A program made the translations under genes and the position numbers. Below, in pieces: positions 53,056 through 62,340 of a DNA stretch of 64,000 nt. Positions within the stretch are counted from its first letter, which is position 1; every line of letters begins with the position of its first letter. This DNA comes from Yinghuangia sp051388915. GTDB lineage: Bacteria; Actinomycetota; Actinomycetes; Streptomycetales; Streptomycetaceae. The notes below the pieces were generated by a model. The model was given only the letters and a program-made list of their open reading frames with translations. It was not told where the DNA came from and searched no databases. The DNA lies in assembly GCF_051388915.1 (NCBI RefSeq), contig NZ_JBPKBH010000018.1, positions 62,001-126,000 on the forward strand, given 5' to 3'.

Positions 53056-54603
53056 GGTCGCGTTTGACGGTCTTTCCGACGTCGTAGCGGGTCGCTGGTC
53101 TGCGGTTCTTGGAGCCGGGTGGTCGCCCGGGGCCGGGCTTGCCGGGTTTGGGTGCACCGGCGGGCAAGGTGGTGGCCGGGCGGATGTTCCTAAACCCGCG
53201 GCGGACACGGGCGGGGGTGAGCCGGCCGGGTGCGGCGGGTTTCTCCCAGGGGCGTCGGAGATCTTCGACGAGGGGACGGGCGAGGCGGAGCTGGGTGTGC
53301 GCGGCCACAACGATCCAGGTCCAGCGGTCGGCGGCTTCGGGGGTTCGGGTCTTGGGCCGGGTCCAGCCGAGGGTCTGTTTGAAGAGCCGGAAGGTGTGTT
53401 CGAGATCGAATCTGCGCAGGTAGGACCGCCACCAGCGGTCGATGTCGGGGGCGGTGGCGCCTGTGGCTGAGGACCACAGCCACACGGGGTCGGGGTGGCG
53501 GTCGCCGGGCAGGTGGTCGAACTTCAGGCGAATCAGCGTGCCCTCGATGACCGGGAGTTCGCCGTCGTGGTCGAGCCAGCAGGTGCGGTGGGTCAGCCGC
53601 GGGTGGACCCGGTCCCAACTGCGCGCGGTGGCGGTGCCGTAACGGCCGGTCTCGGTGGTCGTTGTGTGGGCCGATTCGGGCCAGGTCGCGGGCTTGGCCA
53701 AGGCGAACTCGGGGCCGTGCTTGGGCGGGCGACCGTTCGTGCCCGGCGTCCTGGCGGGCTTCGGCAGCCGGAGTACCCGGTCCGAGCGGATCCGGCCGAG
53801 CACCTCCAGGGGCAGGTCCGCCAGCACGTAGGCGAGCCGGGTGACGTCGTAACCGGCGTCCATCACGATCAGGATGTCCGGGTCGCCGTCGGCCCAGTGC
53901 CCGGCGGTGATCAGCCGCTCGACCACGGAGCGCAGCTGGTCGGCGGTCACCGCGGTGGTATCGTCAGCAGGCCCAAGCCGGATGGCGTCCAGGATCGAAG
54001 TCCACGAGGTGCGGCCGGACTCCAGTGCGACCACGAAGGAGTAGGGCCAGCCCGGGATGAACTGCGAGGCGCTCTTCGCCCGCCCGTAGACGTGGCAGAA
54101 CAGCCGCTCCGCGCTGGTGGGCGCGTCGGAGCGAAGCCAGGGGCTGACGTCCACGGCGAGCACGATCCGGCCGTCGCCGGTCCGGGGCACCGGCAGGCCG
54201 GCCAGGCTGACACGCAATCGGTCCACATCGAAGCGGCCGCGGTTCAGCCCGTCGTACAGCGCGCCGTGGCCACGCCGGTGCTCGGCGGTCAGCGTCGGAT
54301 CGACCAGCGACTTCACCGGCCCGTCGGCGCACAGCAGCGCGTCGGTCAATTCGAACAGCGCGTCCCCGCGGGAGGTCAGGCAGTCGTAGAAGTCAGCCCT
54401 GAACCCGGACAACACGGACAGGGACTCGATGCAGGCAGCATCGTCCGGCAGACTCACCTTCACGGTCTTGGGTTTGATCATCAGCGTCTCGACAGCGCAC
54501 ATGATCACCCCAGGGTCGTTCCGTTGTCCGGCGAACGACAAAGCCCGTGGTCAGCCACGGCCGACCACGGGCAGAGGCGCAAGAACAAGTTCAGGAAAGT
54601 GCC
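52998..54603 (-). mobile_element. Insertion sequence, apparently complete
   Basis: Imperfect inverted ends GGAACTGCCTCTCAGCTTGC (left) and GGCACTTTCCTGAACTTGTT (right, minus strand) frame one transposase gene. About two thirds of 30 end positions match with one gap. I see no target duplication. The left end cuts a lipoprotein gene and the right end cuts a beta-propeller gene. Confidence 0.7.
53021..54502 (-). CDS. IS transposase, DDE type
   Basis: The product, about 493 residues from ATG 54502, has a DDE/RNase-H-like layout. RIVLAVDVSPWLRSDA gives the first Asp, DPDILIVMDAGYDVTRLAYV the second, and RRFDLEHTFRLFKQTLGW the Glu region. It resembles the transposase family annotated as NF041680 in streptomycetes. 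The C-terminus is Pro/Gly/Arg-rich. No stops or shifts are seen, so it may be active. Upstream starts to 54541 are possible. Confidence 0.85.
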   Translation of the reverse strand: MCAVETLMIKPKTVKVSLPDDAACIESLSVLSGFRADFYDCLTSRGDALFELTDALLCADGPVKSLVDPTLTAEHRRGHGALYDGLNRGRFDVDRLRVSLAGLPVPRTGDGRIVLAVDVSPWLRSDAPTSAERLFCHVYGRAKSASQFIPGWPYSFVVALESGRTSWTSILDAIRLGPADDTTAVTADQLRSVVERLITAGHWADGDPDILIVMDAGYDVTRLAYVLADLPLEVLGRIRSDRVLRLPKPARTPGTNGRPPKHGPEFALAKPATWPESAHTTTTETGRYGTATARSWDRVHPRLTHRTCWLDHDGELPVIEGTLIRLKFDHLPGDRHPDPVWLWSSATGATAPDIDRWWRSYLRRFDLEHTFRLFKQTLGWTRPKTRTPEAADRWTWIVVAAHTQLRLARPLVEDLRRPWEKPAAPGRLTPARVRRGFRNIRPATTLPAGAPKPGKPGPGRPPGSKNRRPATRYDVGKTVKRDLTMAYHQDRRG

Positions 54604-55667
54604 GCAGTCCAGCGGCGCAGCCGGCCGGGGCGGACCCGCCATGAACTGTCGAGGCCAACGGTGGACGTAACCCACGTGCCGTCGCCGTCGCTACCGACCA
54701 GGCTGTCCAGGTCACCGTTCTCGTTGCCTCCGTAGTCGAGGCGCGCCACAGGCTCCAGTGTGGTGGCGTCGGTGAGCACATGATGCGGGTTCAGGGACCG
54801 GGCGCCGAAGACCGCTACGAGCCGCGATGTGACGAAGTAGGCCGCGTCGATCTCCTCTTCGTCGTCCTCGTCCTCATCCTCCCTGAGCGGGAAGGGTGCG
54901 AAATCGGACTCGGTGAGCGCACCGTGGAAGTCGCCATCCACGTCGCCTACGACCGGCACACTGTCGGTGGCGCCCACCCACCGCATGCCGTCGGGGGAGA
55001 ACCCCAACGGATACCAGGAGCCGGTTCGCAGAACCGTCTCGGAATGGTCGTCGCAGTGCACCCAACACCCGTCGTCGTTGTTGAACCCGACAATGCTGCC
55101 GCCCGGATGCACCAGGGGATCATTGGCGAGCAGGCCCTGGTAGATCGACGCGACGGTCGCGGTGGGCCGCCAGTCACCAGTGTTGACGACGTGCCGCACC
55201 ACGGCGGCCGGCTCGCCGTCGGTGGTGGCCAGCGTGGGGTCCGTGGGGCGGGCGTAGCCCCACAGCGCGCCGCCATCAGGCCGGAACACCGCTGCGGCCG
55301 GCACCTCATCGCCGTCTTCGTCGCGGAAGGCAGGGTGTTCGTTGCGCCACGCGACCCGCCCCGCGGGGTCCACAACAATCGTCCGGTCGAACCCGGTGAA
55401 CACCGCCCACCGCGCGTCCGGGCTTACGTCGACGCGGTAGCGGCTGGGCGCCAACAGATCGTCCCGAGACGGCCACGGCAACTCATCTGGCACCGCAAAC
55501 CGCTCCACCACCTGCAAGTTGCGGTCGACCACGAAGACCCCGCCATCCACGCCGGACGCGATCCAGCCGCCGCCGCTCCAACGGCCGACCGGATCGACCA
55601 CCGGCACAGCCGTCTCGGCAACCAACTCGGCCCGGGCAACCGGGAACTCACCGTCGTCATCGATCAT
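54591..55667 (-). CDS. Beta-propeller-like protein, 3' end cut by the IS
   Basis: The 358-residue product has repeated blade-like segments such as GGVFVVDRNLQVVERFAVP, VSPDARWAVFTGFDRTIVVD, FRPDGGALWGYARP and FSPDGMRWVGATD. An acidic loop (EDEDEDDEEE) lies near residue 270. It resembles predicted WD/propeller proteins, without a signal peptide. The last three codons and stop come from the IS end, so the native C-terminus is lost. A broken response regulator gene begins just beyond its start. Confidence 0.65.
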   Translation of the reverse strand: MIDDDGEFPVARAELVAETAVPVVDPVGRWSGGGWIASGVDGGVFVVDRNLQVVERFAVPDELPWPSRDDLLAPSRYRVDVSPDARWAVFTGFDRTIVVDPAGRVAWRNEHPAFRDEDGDEVPAAAVFRPDGGALWGYARPTDPTLATTDGEPAAVVRHVVNTGDWRPTATVASIYQGLLANDPLVHPGGSIVGFNNDDGCWVHCDDHSETVLRTGSWYPLGFSPDGMRWVGATDSVPVVGDVDGDFHGALTESDFAPFPLREDEDEDDEEEIDAAYFVTSRLVAVFGARSLNPHHVLTDATTLEPVARLDYGGNENGDLDSLVGSDGDGTWVTSTVGLDSSWRVRPGRLRRWTAALS

Positions 55668-55714
55668 CGCAGAACCGTAACGGAACCACCGGATCGGCGC
55701 GGGGCAACGCCGCC

Positions 55715-56284
55715 CAACGCGACCGGCACCGAAGCCGTCGAACTGGCGTGTCGCCTGCGGCCCGACGTGGTTCTGATGGATATCCGCATGCCGGATATGG
55801 ACGGCATCGAGGCCACACGGCGCATCAGCGGGCGGGCACGCGCGTCCTCAGCCTGACCACCTTCGACCTCGACGAGTACGTCTACGGCGCGCTGCGCGCC
55901 GGAGCGGCCGGCTTCCTCCTCAAAGACGCCACGCCCGACACACTTCTCGCCGGCATCCACACCATCGCCACCGGTGAAGCCCTGCTCGCGCCCTCGGTCA
56001 CCCAACGCCTCATCGCCGCATTCGCGCGCCTCCCTGACCGGCTCCCCACTGCCGCCGCTTCCCTTGACGGAATCACCGCGCGCGAACGCAACGTCCTCGT
56101 ACTCGTCGCCCAGGGCTTCTCCAACGCCGATATCGGAAACCACCTCCACCTGAGCCCGGGGACCGTCAAGACCCACATCGGCAGGCTCCTGGCCAAACTG
56201 GACGCCCGGGATCGGGCACAACTTGTGATCTGCGCCTACGAGTCGGGACTGGTACACCCCGGCCGCACCGACGAAAGGTGCTGA
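55715..56284 (+). pseudogene. LuxR/NarL response regulator, truncated and frameshifted
   Basis: TEAVELACRLRPDVVLMDIR and MPDMDGIEATRRI contain the phospho-acceptor Asp of a receiver domain. Near 55835 the frame shifts to RVLSLTTFDLDEYVYGALRA. The C-terminal HTH is intact (ITARERNVLVLVAQGFSNAD, HLSPGTVKTHIGRLL). The first 45 residues, including the acidic pair, are missing, so it is a pseudogene. No histidine kinase gene is seen. Confidence 0.85.
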
Positions 56285-56600
56285 CCAGCGCACATGTGCA
56301 CGGGCGGCGGCGGATCGGCACCGCCCGAACTCGGCAACCGCACCGTCCTGGACGTCTCCGCCAACGCCGACGCCGCGCTCGCGCACACCGCTTTGGAGCA
56401 GTCCGCCGACCCGGTCGCTGGAAGTCGGCCCCGGCCCGGCCGACCTGTTCAACGCCGCTCGCACCCGCGTCGAGCGGCGCCGCCCCCGCATCCTTTTCGG
56501 CCACCAACCACCGCACTTCCCGTGGGACGCCTGCGCGCCGGAGCCCGGTGGCGGTTCTCGGGACCAGCTCCGCTCGGCGGGTTGCTTGTGGCCGGGGGAG

Positions 56601-56903
56601 TCAGGTCGCGAAGATCGCGTGGACCTGGTCGACTGCCTCGGGCCCGTAGCCGACGGCGCCGACGGGGACGCCGCCGTCGACGGCCTCGATGATCTTTGCG
56701 GTCCACACCGGCCCGAAGCCACCGCAGAGTTCGATCAGTTGCACGCCTTCGGCAACGAGTTCGCGGGCGACCGCGGGTCCGTCGGACGGGGCGGGAACCC
56801 CGACGAGGACCGTCCGGGCACCGCCCTCATCGACGACGGTGCGGTGGCCGTCGGACGAGAGGCCGGGTGCGGTGTAGATGAATGCCCAGTGGGTGAGTGC
56901 CAT
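56601..56903 (-). CDS. DUF6506 family protein
   Basis: The 100-residue product begins MALTHWAFIYTAPGLSSDGH and includes VQLIELCGGFGPVWTAKIIE and VPVGAVGYGPEAVDQVHAIF, matching small DUF6506 proteins. It lies 72 bases downstream of a LysR gene on the same strand and may be its partner. Function is unknown. No signal or membrane segment is visible. Confidence 0.8.
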   Translation of the reverse strand: MALTHWAFIYTAPGLSSDGHRTVVDEGGARTVLVGVPAPSDGPAVARELVAEGVQLIELCGGFGPVWTAKIIEAVDGGVPVGAVGYGPEAVDQVHAIFAT

Positions 56904-56975
56904 GACGTTGTCACGCTCCTCGGCAGCGGTGCCGTACAGGTCGGTCCGGCGGACCGTCGGGGCGCCCAGTGAACG

Positions 56976-57920
56976 TCACGCGTCGGCGGTGCGTCCACGA
57001 GGATCGGCCTCAGGCCGGTGAGGAAAGGCCTTCCGCACCAGGTCGGAGACCACCTCCGCCCCGGTGGCGGCGCCCGACCCGCCTTCATGCGGAGCGAACG
57101 CCAGCGCGTGCCGGACCCGCGGCACGCCGGGCCCGGCCAACGGGATCCAGCGCAGCCCGTCGCACGCCGCCCAATCGGGGCGCAACGCGACCAGACCCGG
57201 GCGGTGCCGGAGCTCGGCTGTGAAAAGCCCTGCGCGGGGCGGTCCTTGCCTGACCTCGGTCGGCTGCCACCCTGCGGCGCGGCAGGCAGCGAGGACATCG
57301 TCGTGGTACTCCGGGGCGAGCTTGCGGTCGAACCAGAGCAGCCCCTGCCCGTCCAAATCGGTCCAGCGCACGGTGGGCCGGTTCGCCAGCGGGTGGTGAT
57401 CACCGACGAGTACGCCCAGCGCGGCGTCTCCGACCGAGACGGCGGCCAGCTCGGACAGGCCGAGCGGGAGGACCAGGAGCGCCGCGTCGAGGCCGCCGTG
57501 GCGGAGCAGTTCGGTCTGGCGTGCGGTGGACAGGTCGAGGAAGTGCAGGTCGAGAGCGTCCGCCCGCGCGCCTACACTTTGGGCGGCTTCCCACAGCCGC
57601 GGCACGACCCAAGGGGGAGAGCCCGGCGTGACGCCGATCCGCAGCACACGCTGGGTCGCCTTGCCCGCGTCACGCGCCGCCTGGGCGGCTAGCTCGGCGG
57701 CGTCCACGAGTGAGGCGGCACGCGGCAGCAACGCCAGTGCCGCGGACGTGGGCTCCATCCCGGCCGGGTTGCGGCGGAACAGCGCAACGCCGACGCTCCG
57801 TTCGAGAGCGATGATCTGCTGACTGAGCGAAGTCCCCCGGATCCCTAGCCGCTCGGCGGCCCGGGTCAGGTGCCGCTCTTCGGCGACGGCGATGAAGTAG
57901 CGCAGCTGACGGAGGTCCAC
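56976..57920 (-). CDS. LysR-family transcriptional regulator
   Basis: The 314-residue product has an N-terminal winged helix (MDLRQLRYFIAVAEERHLTR, LGIRGTSLSQQIIALERSVG) and a LysR substrate-binding domain from about residue 90. ATG 57920 is the natural start. The downstream DUF6506 gene is the only adjacent candidate target. No divergent gene is present, because the upstream kilobase is decayed. Confidence 0.93.
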   Translation of the reverse strand: MDLRQLRYFIAVAEERHLTRAAERLGIRGTSLSQQIIALERSVGVALFRRNPAGMEPTSAALALLPRAASLVDAAELAAQAARDAGKATQRVLRIGVTPGSPPWVVPRLWEAAQSVGARADALDLHFLDLSTARQTELLRHGGLDAALLVLPLGLSELAAVSVGDAALGVLVGDHHPLANRPTVRWTDLDGQGLLWFDRKLAPEYHDDVLAACRAAGWQPTEVRQGPPRAGLFTAELRHRPGLVALRPDWAACDGLRWIPLAGPGVPRVRHALAFAPHEGGSGAATGAEVVSDLVRKAFPHRPEADPRGRTADA

Positions 57921-58952
57921 GCGCGCACCCTAGTCGACCGAACACCTCGCGCCCGGGCAGCGGGAGGCGGTCCCGTGGCTTTGGGCGTAGTCGCTGTGCG
58001 GTGTGGGTTGCGGGCTGAAGACTTGGGTCAGGTTGAGAACCGGCAGCGCTCGCGCCGAGCTGCCCTCCGATGCTCCTGGTCCGCGCACGGCATCGCCGCC
58101 GAAGCGGTGCCACTGTCACGGTGACCGCGAGCGAACCGGTCCGCCGGCTGCGCGAACTGACCGGCACCGCCGACCTCTTCCCCGACCGGATCGAATCGGC
58201 GGCCGCAGCCGAACCGAGGGCCGAGCCCGGCCTACCGGCCGGGGGACGGCCGCCCAGAGGGTAGGCAACAGACGAAACCTCGTGGTTGAAGGAGGGTTCG
58301 GGCAAGCCGGTCGGGTGTCCCGCGACCTACGCCCAGGACGGGCGAGTAGCCCGATCACCCGTGGACTGGGAAATCGCGGCAACTCGCCGTCCAGTTCTGT
58401 ACACCACGTACGGCGCAGACGGATCCCTGCGATGCACAGCCCTGACGGCTGCCTGCCCGCCGCCCGCCCCGGAAGACCGGCCTGCCGCGCTCGCGCCGCG
58501 GGTCCCGCCGTCCGCAACGCCACCGGTCGCCGAGCAGGACGAACCTGCGGGCGACGGGCGCACCGCGAGCACGACCGCGATGCGGCCACGGCGGAACTGG
58601 AGGCGTACCGGCGCGCCGTGGAGGGCCGCGACGCCTCCAGTTCCGCTGCGCTCGCCGGGCGGGGATCAGCGAGGCCGTCATCGCCCGCACGCCGGGCCAC
58701 CCGCGAACGACCGTACGCAGCAGCCTCGGCCGCTGACTGGGGGACGCCCGGGACGGACCAGCGTGCCGAAGAAGCCGGAACGGTGGAGCACGCGAAGGTG
58801 CCTCCACATATCTGGCTTGACCGGGCTTGCCGGGCTTGACCTGGCCTGGCGATCGGTGCGGGGCGGGCTGATCGGGTGTGCCGAGGACGTGCTGTGGCTT
58901 GGCCAGGTTGCGGTCCCGCCGGGCCCCGCCGCGCCTACCGGCCCCGCCGCGC
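57921..58952. other. About 1 kb of decayed sequence with a STAS remnant
   Basis: No intact gene is seen. The plus-strand piece TVTASEPVRRLRELTGTADL (about 58110-58180) matches the end of anti-anti-sigma STAS proteins, without the rest. Other frames on both strands have no recognisable motif. Confidence 0.5.
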
Positions 58953-58958
58953 CTACCG
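58923..58958. repeat. 18-bp exact tandem duplication
   Basis: GCCCCGCCGCGCCTACCG occurs twice in direct succession at the 3' end of the flavin monooxygenase gene. Each copy contains a TAG stop on the minus strand. Confidence 0.95.
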
Positions 58959-59996
58959 GCCGTTTCGCAGCTCGGACAGGACGTACCGTGCGTCGCGGGC
59001 CGCGCCGCGCAGTGAGGCCGAGGAGAGGCTGCGCTGCCACTCCAGGCCGACGTAGCCGAGTCCGGGGACGGTGGCGGAGATCCCCCTCGCATGGAGGGGG
59101 TTGCCGTCGGCGTCGAGCGCGCCCAGGTCGCGCAGGTAGTCGAGGTCGGGGCGGTAGCCGGTGGCGAGGACGACGGTGTCGAGGTGTTCGGTGGTGCCGT
59201 CGGTCCAGGTGACGGCGTTCTCGGTGAGGGTGGTGAACATCGGGCGGTGGTCGGGGTTGCCGGTGGCGAGCGCGGCCTTGTAGCGGCCGTCGTCGATGAC
59301 GGCCATGGTCTGGCCGCCGAGGAAACGTCCCAGTGGGGCGGTGTCGAGGCGGGTGCGCTTGAGCCACCAGTGCAGGTCCCTGCCGAGGGCGCGTTGCCTG
59401 GCCCACTTGAGGGGGCTGCGGGTGGCGAGGCTGACGCGCGCGGTGTCGGCGAGGTCGGCGGCGATCTGGACGGCGGAGTTGCCGCCGCCGACGACCACGA
59501 CGCGCTGGTTCGCGAAATCCTTGGGGCTGCGGTAGTCGGCGGCGTGGAGGACCGTGCCGCCGAACACGTCCAGGCCGGGCAGCCGCGGCCGGTGCGGGCT
59601 GCCGAACCCGCCTGTCGCCGCGATGACGATCGGGGCGTGGAACTGCCCGCGCCCGGTGTCGGCGCACAGCGTCCCGTCGGGGTTCTTGCGCACCGCCTGC
59701 ACGCGGCTGTTGGTGCGGATGTCGGCGTCGAGGCGGGCGGCGTAGTCGCGGAGGTAGTCGACGACCTCGTCGCGGCCCGGGTATCGGTCGGGGTCGCCGG
59801 TGAAGGGGCGGCCGGGGAGCGCGGAGTACCGGGCCGGGGAGAACAGGGCGAGGCTGTCGTAGTAGCGGGGCCACGAGCCGACGGCCTCGTCGGAGGCTTC
59901 GAGGACGATCGGGTGGATGCCTTGGCGGGTGGCTGCGTGGGCGGTGGCCAGCCCGGACTGGCCGCCCCCGACAATCAGCAGGTCTGCGGTTTCCAT
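58953..59996 (-). CDS. FAD/NAD(P) monooxygenase, ArsO-like
   Basis: This flavoprotein of about 347 residues shows an FAD motif ADLLIVGGGQSGLATAHAA, then VLEASDEAVGSWPRYYDSL, and a second nucleotide motif RVVVVGGGNSAVQIA. VVLATGYRPDLDYLRDLG is typical of flavin monooxygenases. ATG 59996 is chosen, and a TTG nine bases earlier is possible. It is divergent from an ArsR gene across a short operator region, the arrangement of ars-linked monooxygenases called ArsO. A role in metalloid or organic-arsenical handling is inferred. No arsenate reductase or pump is nearby. Confidence 0.88.
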   Translation of the reverse strand: METADLLIVGGGQSGLATAHAATRQGIHPIVLEASDEAVGSWPRYYDSLALFSPARYSALPGRPFTGDPDRYPGRDEVVDYLRDYAARLDADIRTNSRVQAVRKNPDGTLCADTGRGQFHAPIVIAATGGFGSPHRPRLPGLDVFGGTVLHAADYRSPKDFANQRVVVVGGGNSAVQIAADLADTARVSLATRSPLKWARQRALGRDLHWWLKRTRLDTAPLGRFLGGQTMAVIDDGRYKAALATGNPDHRPMFTTLTENAVTWTDGTTEHLDTVVLATGYRPDLDYLRDLGALDADGNPLHARGISATVPGLGYVGLEWQRSLSSASLRGAARDARYVLSELRNGR

Positions 59997-60011
59997 GACC
60001 GACAACGTATC

Positions 60012-60035
60012 ATCGTCATTTCGGGAAGTGACGAT
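60012..60035. promoter_or_regulatory. Inverted-repeat operator between ArsO-like and ArsR genes
   Basis: ATCGTCA at 60012-60018 and TGACGAT at 60029-60035 are perfect 7-base arms with a 10-base spacer, between two divergent starts. This fits an ArsR dimer site controlling both genes. Confidence 0.7.
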
Positions 60036-60055
60036 ATGAAGGAGTTGAAGCTCGC

Positions 60056-60409
60056 ATGGGCAACACGCCCGAGGAGGCCGCGGCGGCGGTTCCGGATCTG
60101 GACGAGGCCGGGCGGGACTTCCTCAAGGCGCTCGCGAGCGAGACACGCCAGCAGGTGATGGCGCTGTTCGCGGGCGGCGTGGAGCTCAGCGTCGGTGATG
60201 TGGCCGAACGCGCGGGCCTGGGGCAGTCGACCGTGTCCGAGCACCTGTCGCTGCTGCGGCGCGGCGGGCTGCTGGTGTCCGTGCGCGAGGGCAAGACCGT
60301 CCGCTACCGCGCGGACTCGACGACGATCGCCGCACGGCTGGACGACTTGAAGGCATACCTGATGCTGTGCTGCCCGCCGACCGACTGCGGGGACGGCGGG
60401 AACGCGTGA
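60056..60409 (+). CDS. ArsR-family repressor
   Basis: The 117-residue product has a winged helix with FLKALASETRQQVMALFAGG, DVAERAGLGQSTVSEHLSLL and LLVSVREGKTVRYR. The C-terminus carries LMLCCPPTDCGD, a Cys-rich group that could bind a soft metal or metalloid. The classic ELCVCDL metal site in helix 3 is absent (ELSVGDV), so sensing would rely on the C-terminal cysteines. It probably represses itself and the divergent monooxygenase. Confidence 0.9.
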   Translation: MGNTPEEAAAAVPDLDEAGRDFLKALASETRQQVMALFAGGVELSVGDVAERAGLGQSTVSEHLSLLRRGGLLVSVREGKTVRYRADSTTIAARLDDLKAYLMLCCPPTDCGDGGNA

Positions 60410-60665
60410 CGACACCGGCCGGCCTCGACCGGCCTCGGGGTCAGCCGCAGTCGCCGCCTCCAGGACCTGCGGGGTGAACTCGCGCAGATGCCCGTATGAG
60501 CCGCCGGCATCCGCAGGGGCCCGTGGTCGCGCGGTAACACCACTCCTGGTGTGCCGTACAGCGCGGCGTACAACGACCAGACCAGTCCCGAGTGCGGCTA
60601 CGCCTACCAGCACACCTCCACGCCACACCCGCCGCCCACGACACCGGCAGCGGCGTGTACGTCGA

Positions 60666-62291
60666 CTACCGCGCCTGGATCATCACCGCTCGCCGTCGCT
60701 GACCACCACTCGCCCCGCAGCACGAACTGCCGTCCCCGCGCTGGGCGGCGCGTCCGACCAGGCGGCACAATTCGAGATCACGTTCGAGCCCGAGGGCCGG
60801 AGACGGGGCCGGGGGCGGTGCGGCCCGCAACGTCCTGTCAGCCACCCGCGGTGAAGGGTTGGGGTCATCGCGGCCCGCCGCGGGCTCCTGCGGCGGGCCC
60901 AGAACCTTCCCGATCTTCTGCCCGATGTCGTGCTTGGGTACGACCTTCTCCGCGCTGCCGCGAAGCCCCTCGCCGCGCCGCGCAGCCTGGCCGAGGTCCG
61001 AGGCGACCCGCAGTCCCTCGGCCGCGTAGGCCAGCGAGAGCGCGCCCCCCGCTTCGGCGCGGAAGGTGATGCAACTGGACACCGGTCGTCCGATATCCGG
61101 TACCCAGATGAAGTTCTTCTCGGTCGCGTCGGGCCAGCGCAGGTAATGGCGGTTGCCGTAGCTGGTGAGGACTCCGTCCTCGACGACCCACATCTTGGCG
61201 GTCTGCCCGCCGTCCAGGAAGCATCCCCAGCGGTAACCGGTGCCCGCGGCGATGTGGTCGCGTGCCTCAGTCGGCGTGGCGCCCCGGAACGTGGGAGATG
61301 CGGGTCGTCCGTCGTAGAGCCGGATGTGGGTCCGGTCGTCCAGCCCGCGGAACAGGACCATCCTGACCCGGCGTTCGTCGGAGAACGCCGGCTCGCCGTG
61401 CGAGCGGTCCTGGTTGATGGAATGGGCGAGGTAGTCCGGCACGTCCAGCGATGGGCCCACGGACACGGCGAAATCGGGAAAGTTGTCGCCGTGCAGGGCA
61501 CCGATGCGTGTCACCGCAAGGGTGTTGGCACCGTGCGGACGCAGGTGCGCCGCCCGGCAACGCACGACGAGGTCGTGCGCGAAGATGTCGAGTTGCCCGT
61601 GCTCGGCGACCGCCGTCGAGCGGAACGTACCGTCGCCGACCGCGACGAATCCCACGTCGGCCCAGCGTTCGCCCGCCGGAGTCGCGGAAGACCCGGGAAT
61701 CGCGGGAGTTCGTCGCGACGCTTCGTCGAGAACACGCACGCTGCCCGTCGAGGCGTCCCTGCGGCGGGCGATAACGACGTTGCCGTTGCCGTAGACATAG
61801 CTCTCGGCGGTACGCCCGGTCCGACTCCCCGTCCAGCTCACCGGGGCGCCGTTCAGGTTCAGTTCGCCGTCGGCGGCGACGTGGTCCGTCGTGAGCTCCC
61901 CGTCACGGCAGAGCAGGACTTCGCGGTCGACCACCGGGAGGCTGAGGATCCGGCGTTCGCGGATCGCGAGGTTGAGGCTGGTCTGCGGTGGGAGCCCGGA
62001 CGCCTCGTCGGCGAGCACGAAGAACGCGCCCGTTGCGGTGGCGGGCGCGGTGCGGGCTCGGCTGAGGACCTCTTCGGGGCGGGCGGTGAAGTCGAGGGCA
62101 GCGTGAGCGCTTCCGGGCGTCCAGCTCAGGTCATAGACGTTCGTGAACATGCCGTCGGGAAACGTGTGGGCGAAGACGCGTAACTCGAACCCGTTGTCGA
62201 GGGTGGTGACGCGGTCCTCGGCCGGGCGGTCGATCTCCGTCTCCATGAACCGGAGCGCTTCCTGCATCGACCCGAACGAACGGCCCTCCAT
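60666..62291 (-). CDS. Phosphodiester glycosidase-like protein (NAGPA/DUF2233)
   Basis: GGGGAGG lies four bases before ATG 62291. The product of about 541 residues has an N-terminal region with LRVFAHTFPDGMFTNVYDLS. The NAGPA-type core shows ATGAFFVLADEASGLPPQ, LNGAPVSWTG, SYVYGNGNVVI, DRTHIRLYDGRP and WGCFLDGGQTAKMWV; the last corresponds to the LDGGGS motif. The fold cleaves phosphodiester-linked sugars in relatives. No signal peptide is visible. The last 70 residues are low-complexity and may follow a lost native end. It sits 49 bases after a hypothetical gene in an operon. Confidence 0.75.
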   Translation of the reverse strand: MEGRSFGSMQEALRFMETEIDRPAEDRVTTLDNGFELRVFAHTFPDGMFTNVYDLSWTPGSAHAALDFTARPEEVLSRARTAPATATGAFFVLADEASGLPPQTSLNLAIRERRILSLPVVDREVLLCRDGELTTDHVAADGELNLNGAPVSWTGSRTGRTAESYVYGNGNVVIARRRDASTGSVRVLDEASRRTPAIPGSSATPAGERWADVGFVAVGDGTFRSTAVAEHGQLDIFAHDLVVRCRAAHLRPHGANTLAVTRIGALHGDNFPDFAVSVGPSLDVPDYLAHSINQDRSHGEPAFSDERRVRMVLFRGLDDRTHIRLYDGRPASPTFRGATPTEARDHIAAGTGYRWGCFLDGGQTAKMWVVEDGVLTSYGNRHYLRWPDATEKNFIWVPDIGRPVSSCITFRAEAGGALSLAYAAEGLRVASDLGQAARRGEGLRGSAEKVVPKHDIGQKIGKVLGPPQEPAAGRDDPNPSPRVADRTLRAAPPPAPSPALGLERDLELCRLVGRAAQRGDGSSCCGASGGQRRRAVMIQAR

Positions 62292-62340
62292 CAACCTCCC
62301 CTCACCACCACGCGGAACCCTCGCCGGGCCGCCGCCCGCG

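Noticed and set aside
59975..60628. Minus-strand frame opposite the ArsR gene
   Set aside because: It is antisense to a clear winged-helix regulator. I could not match its upstream part to any family.
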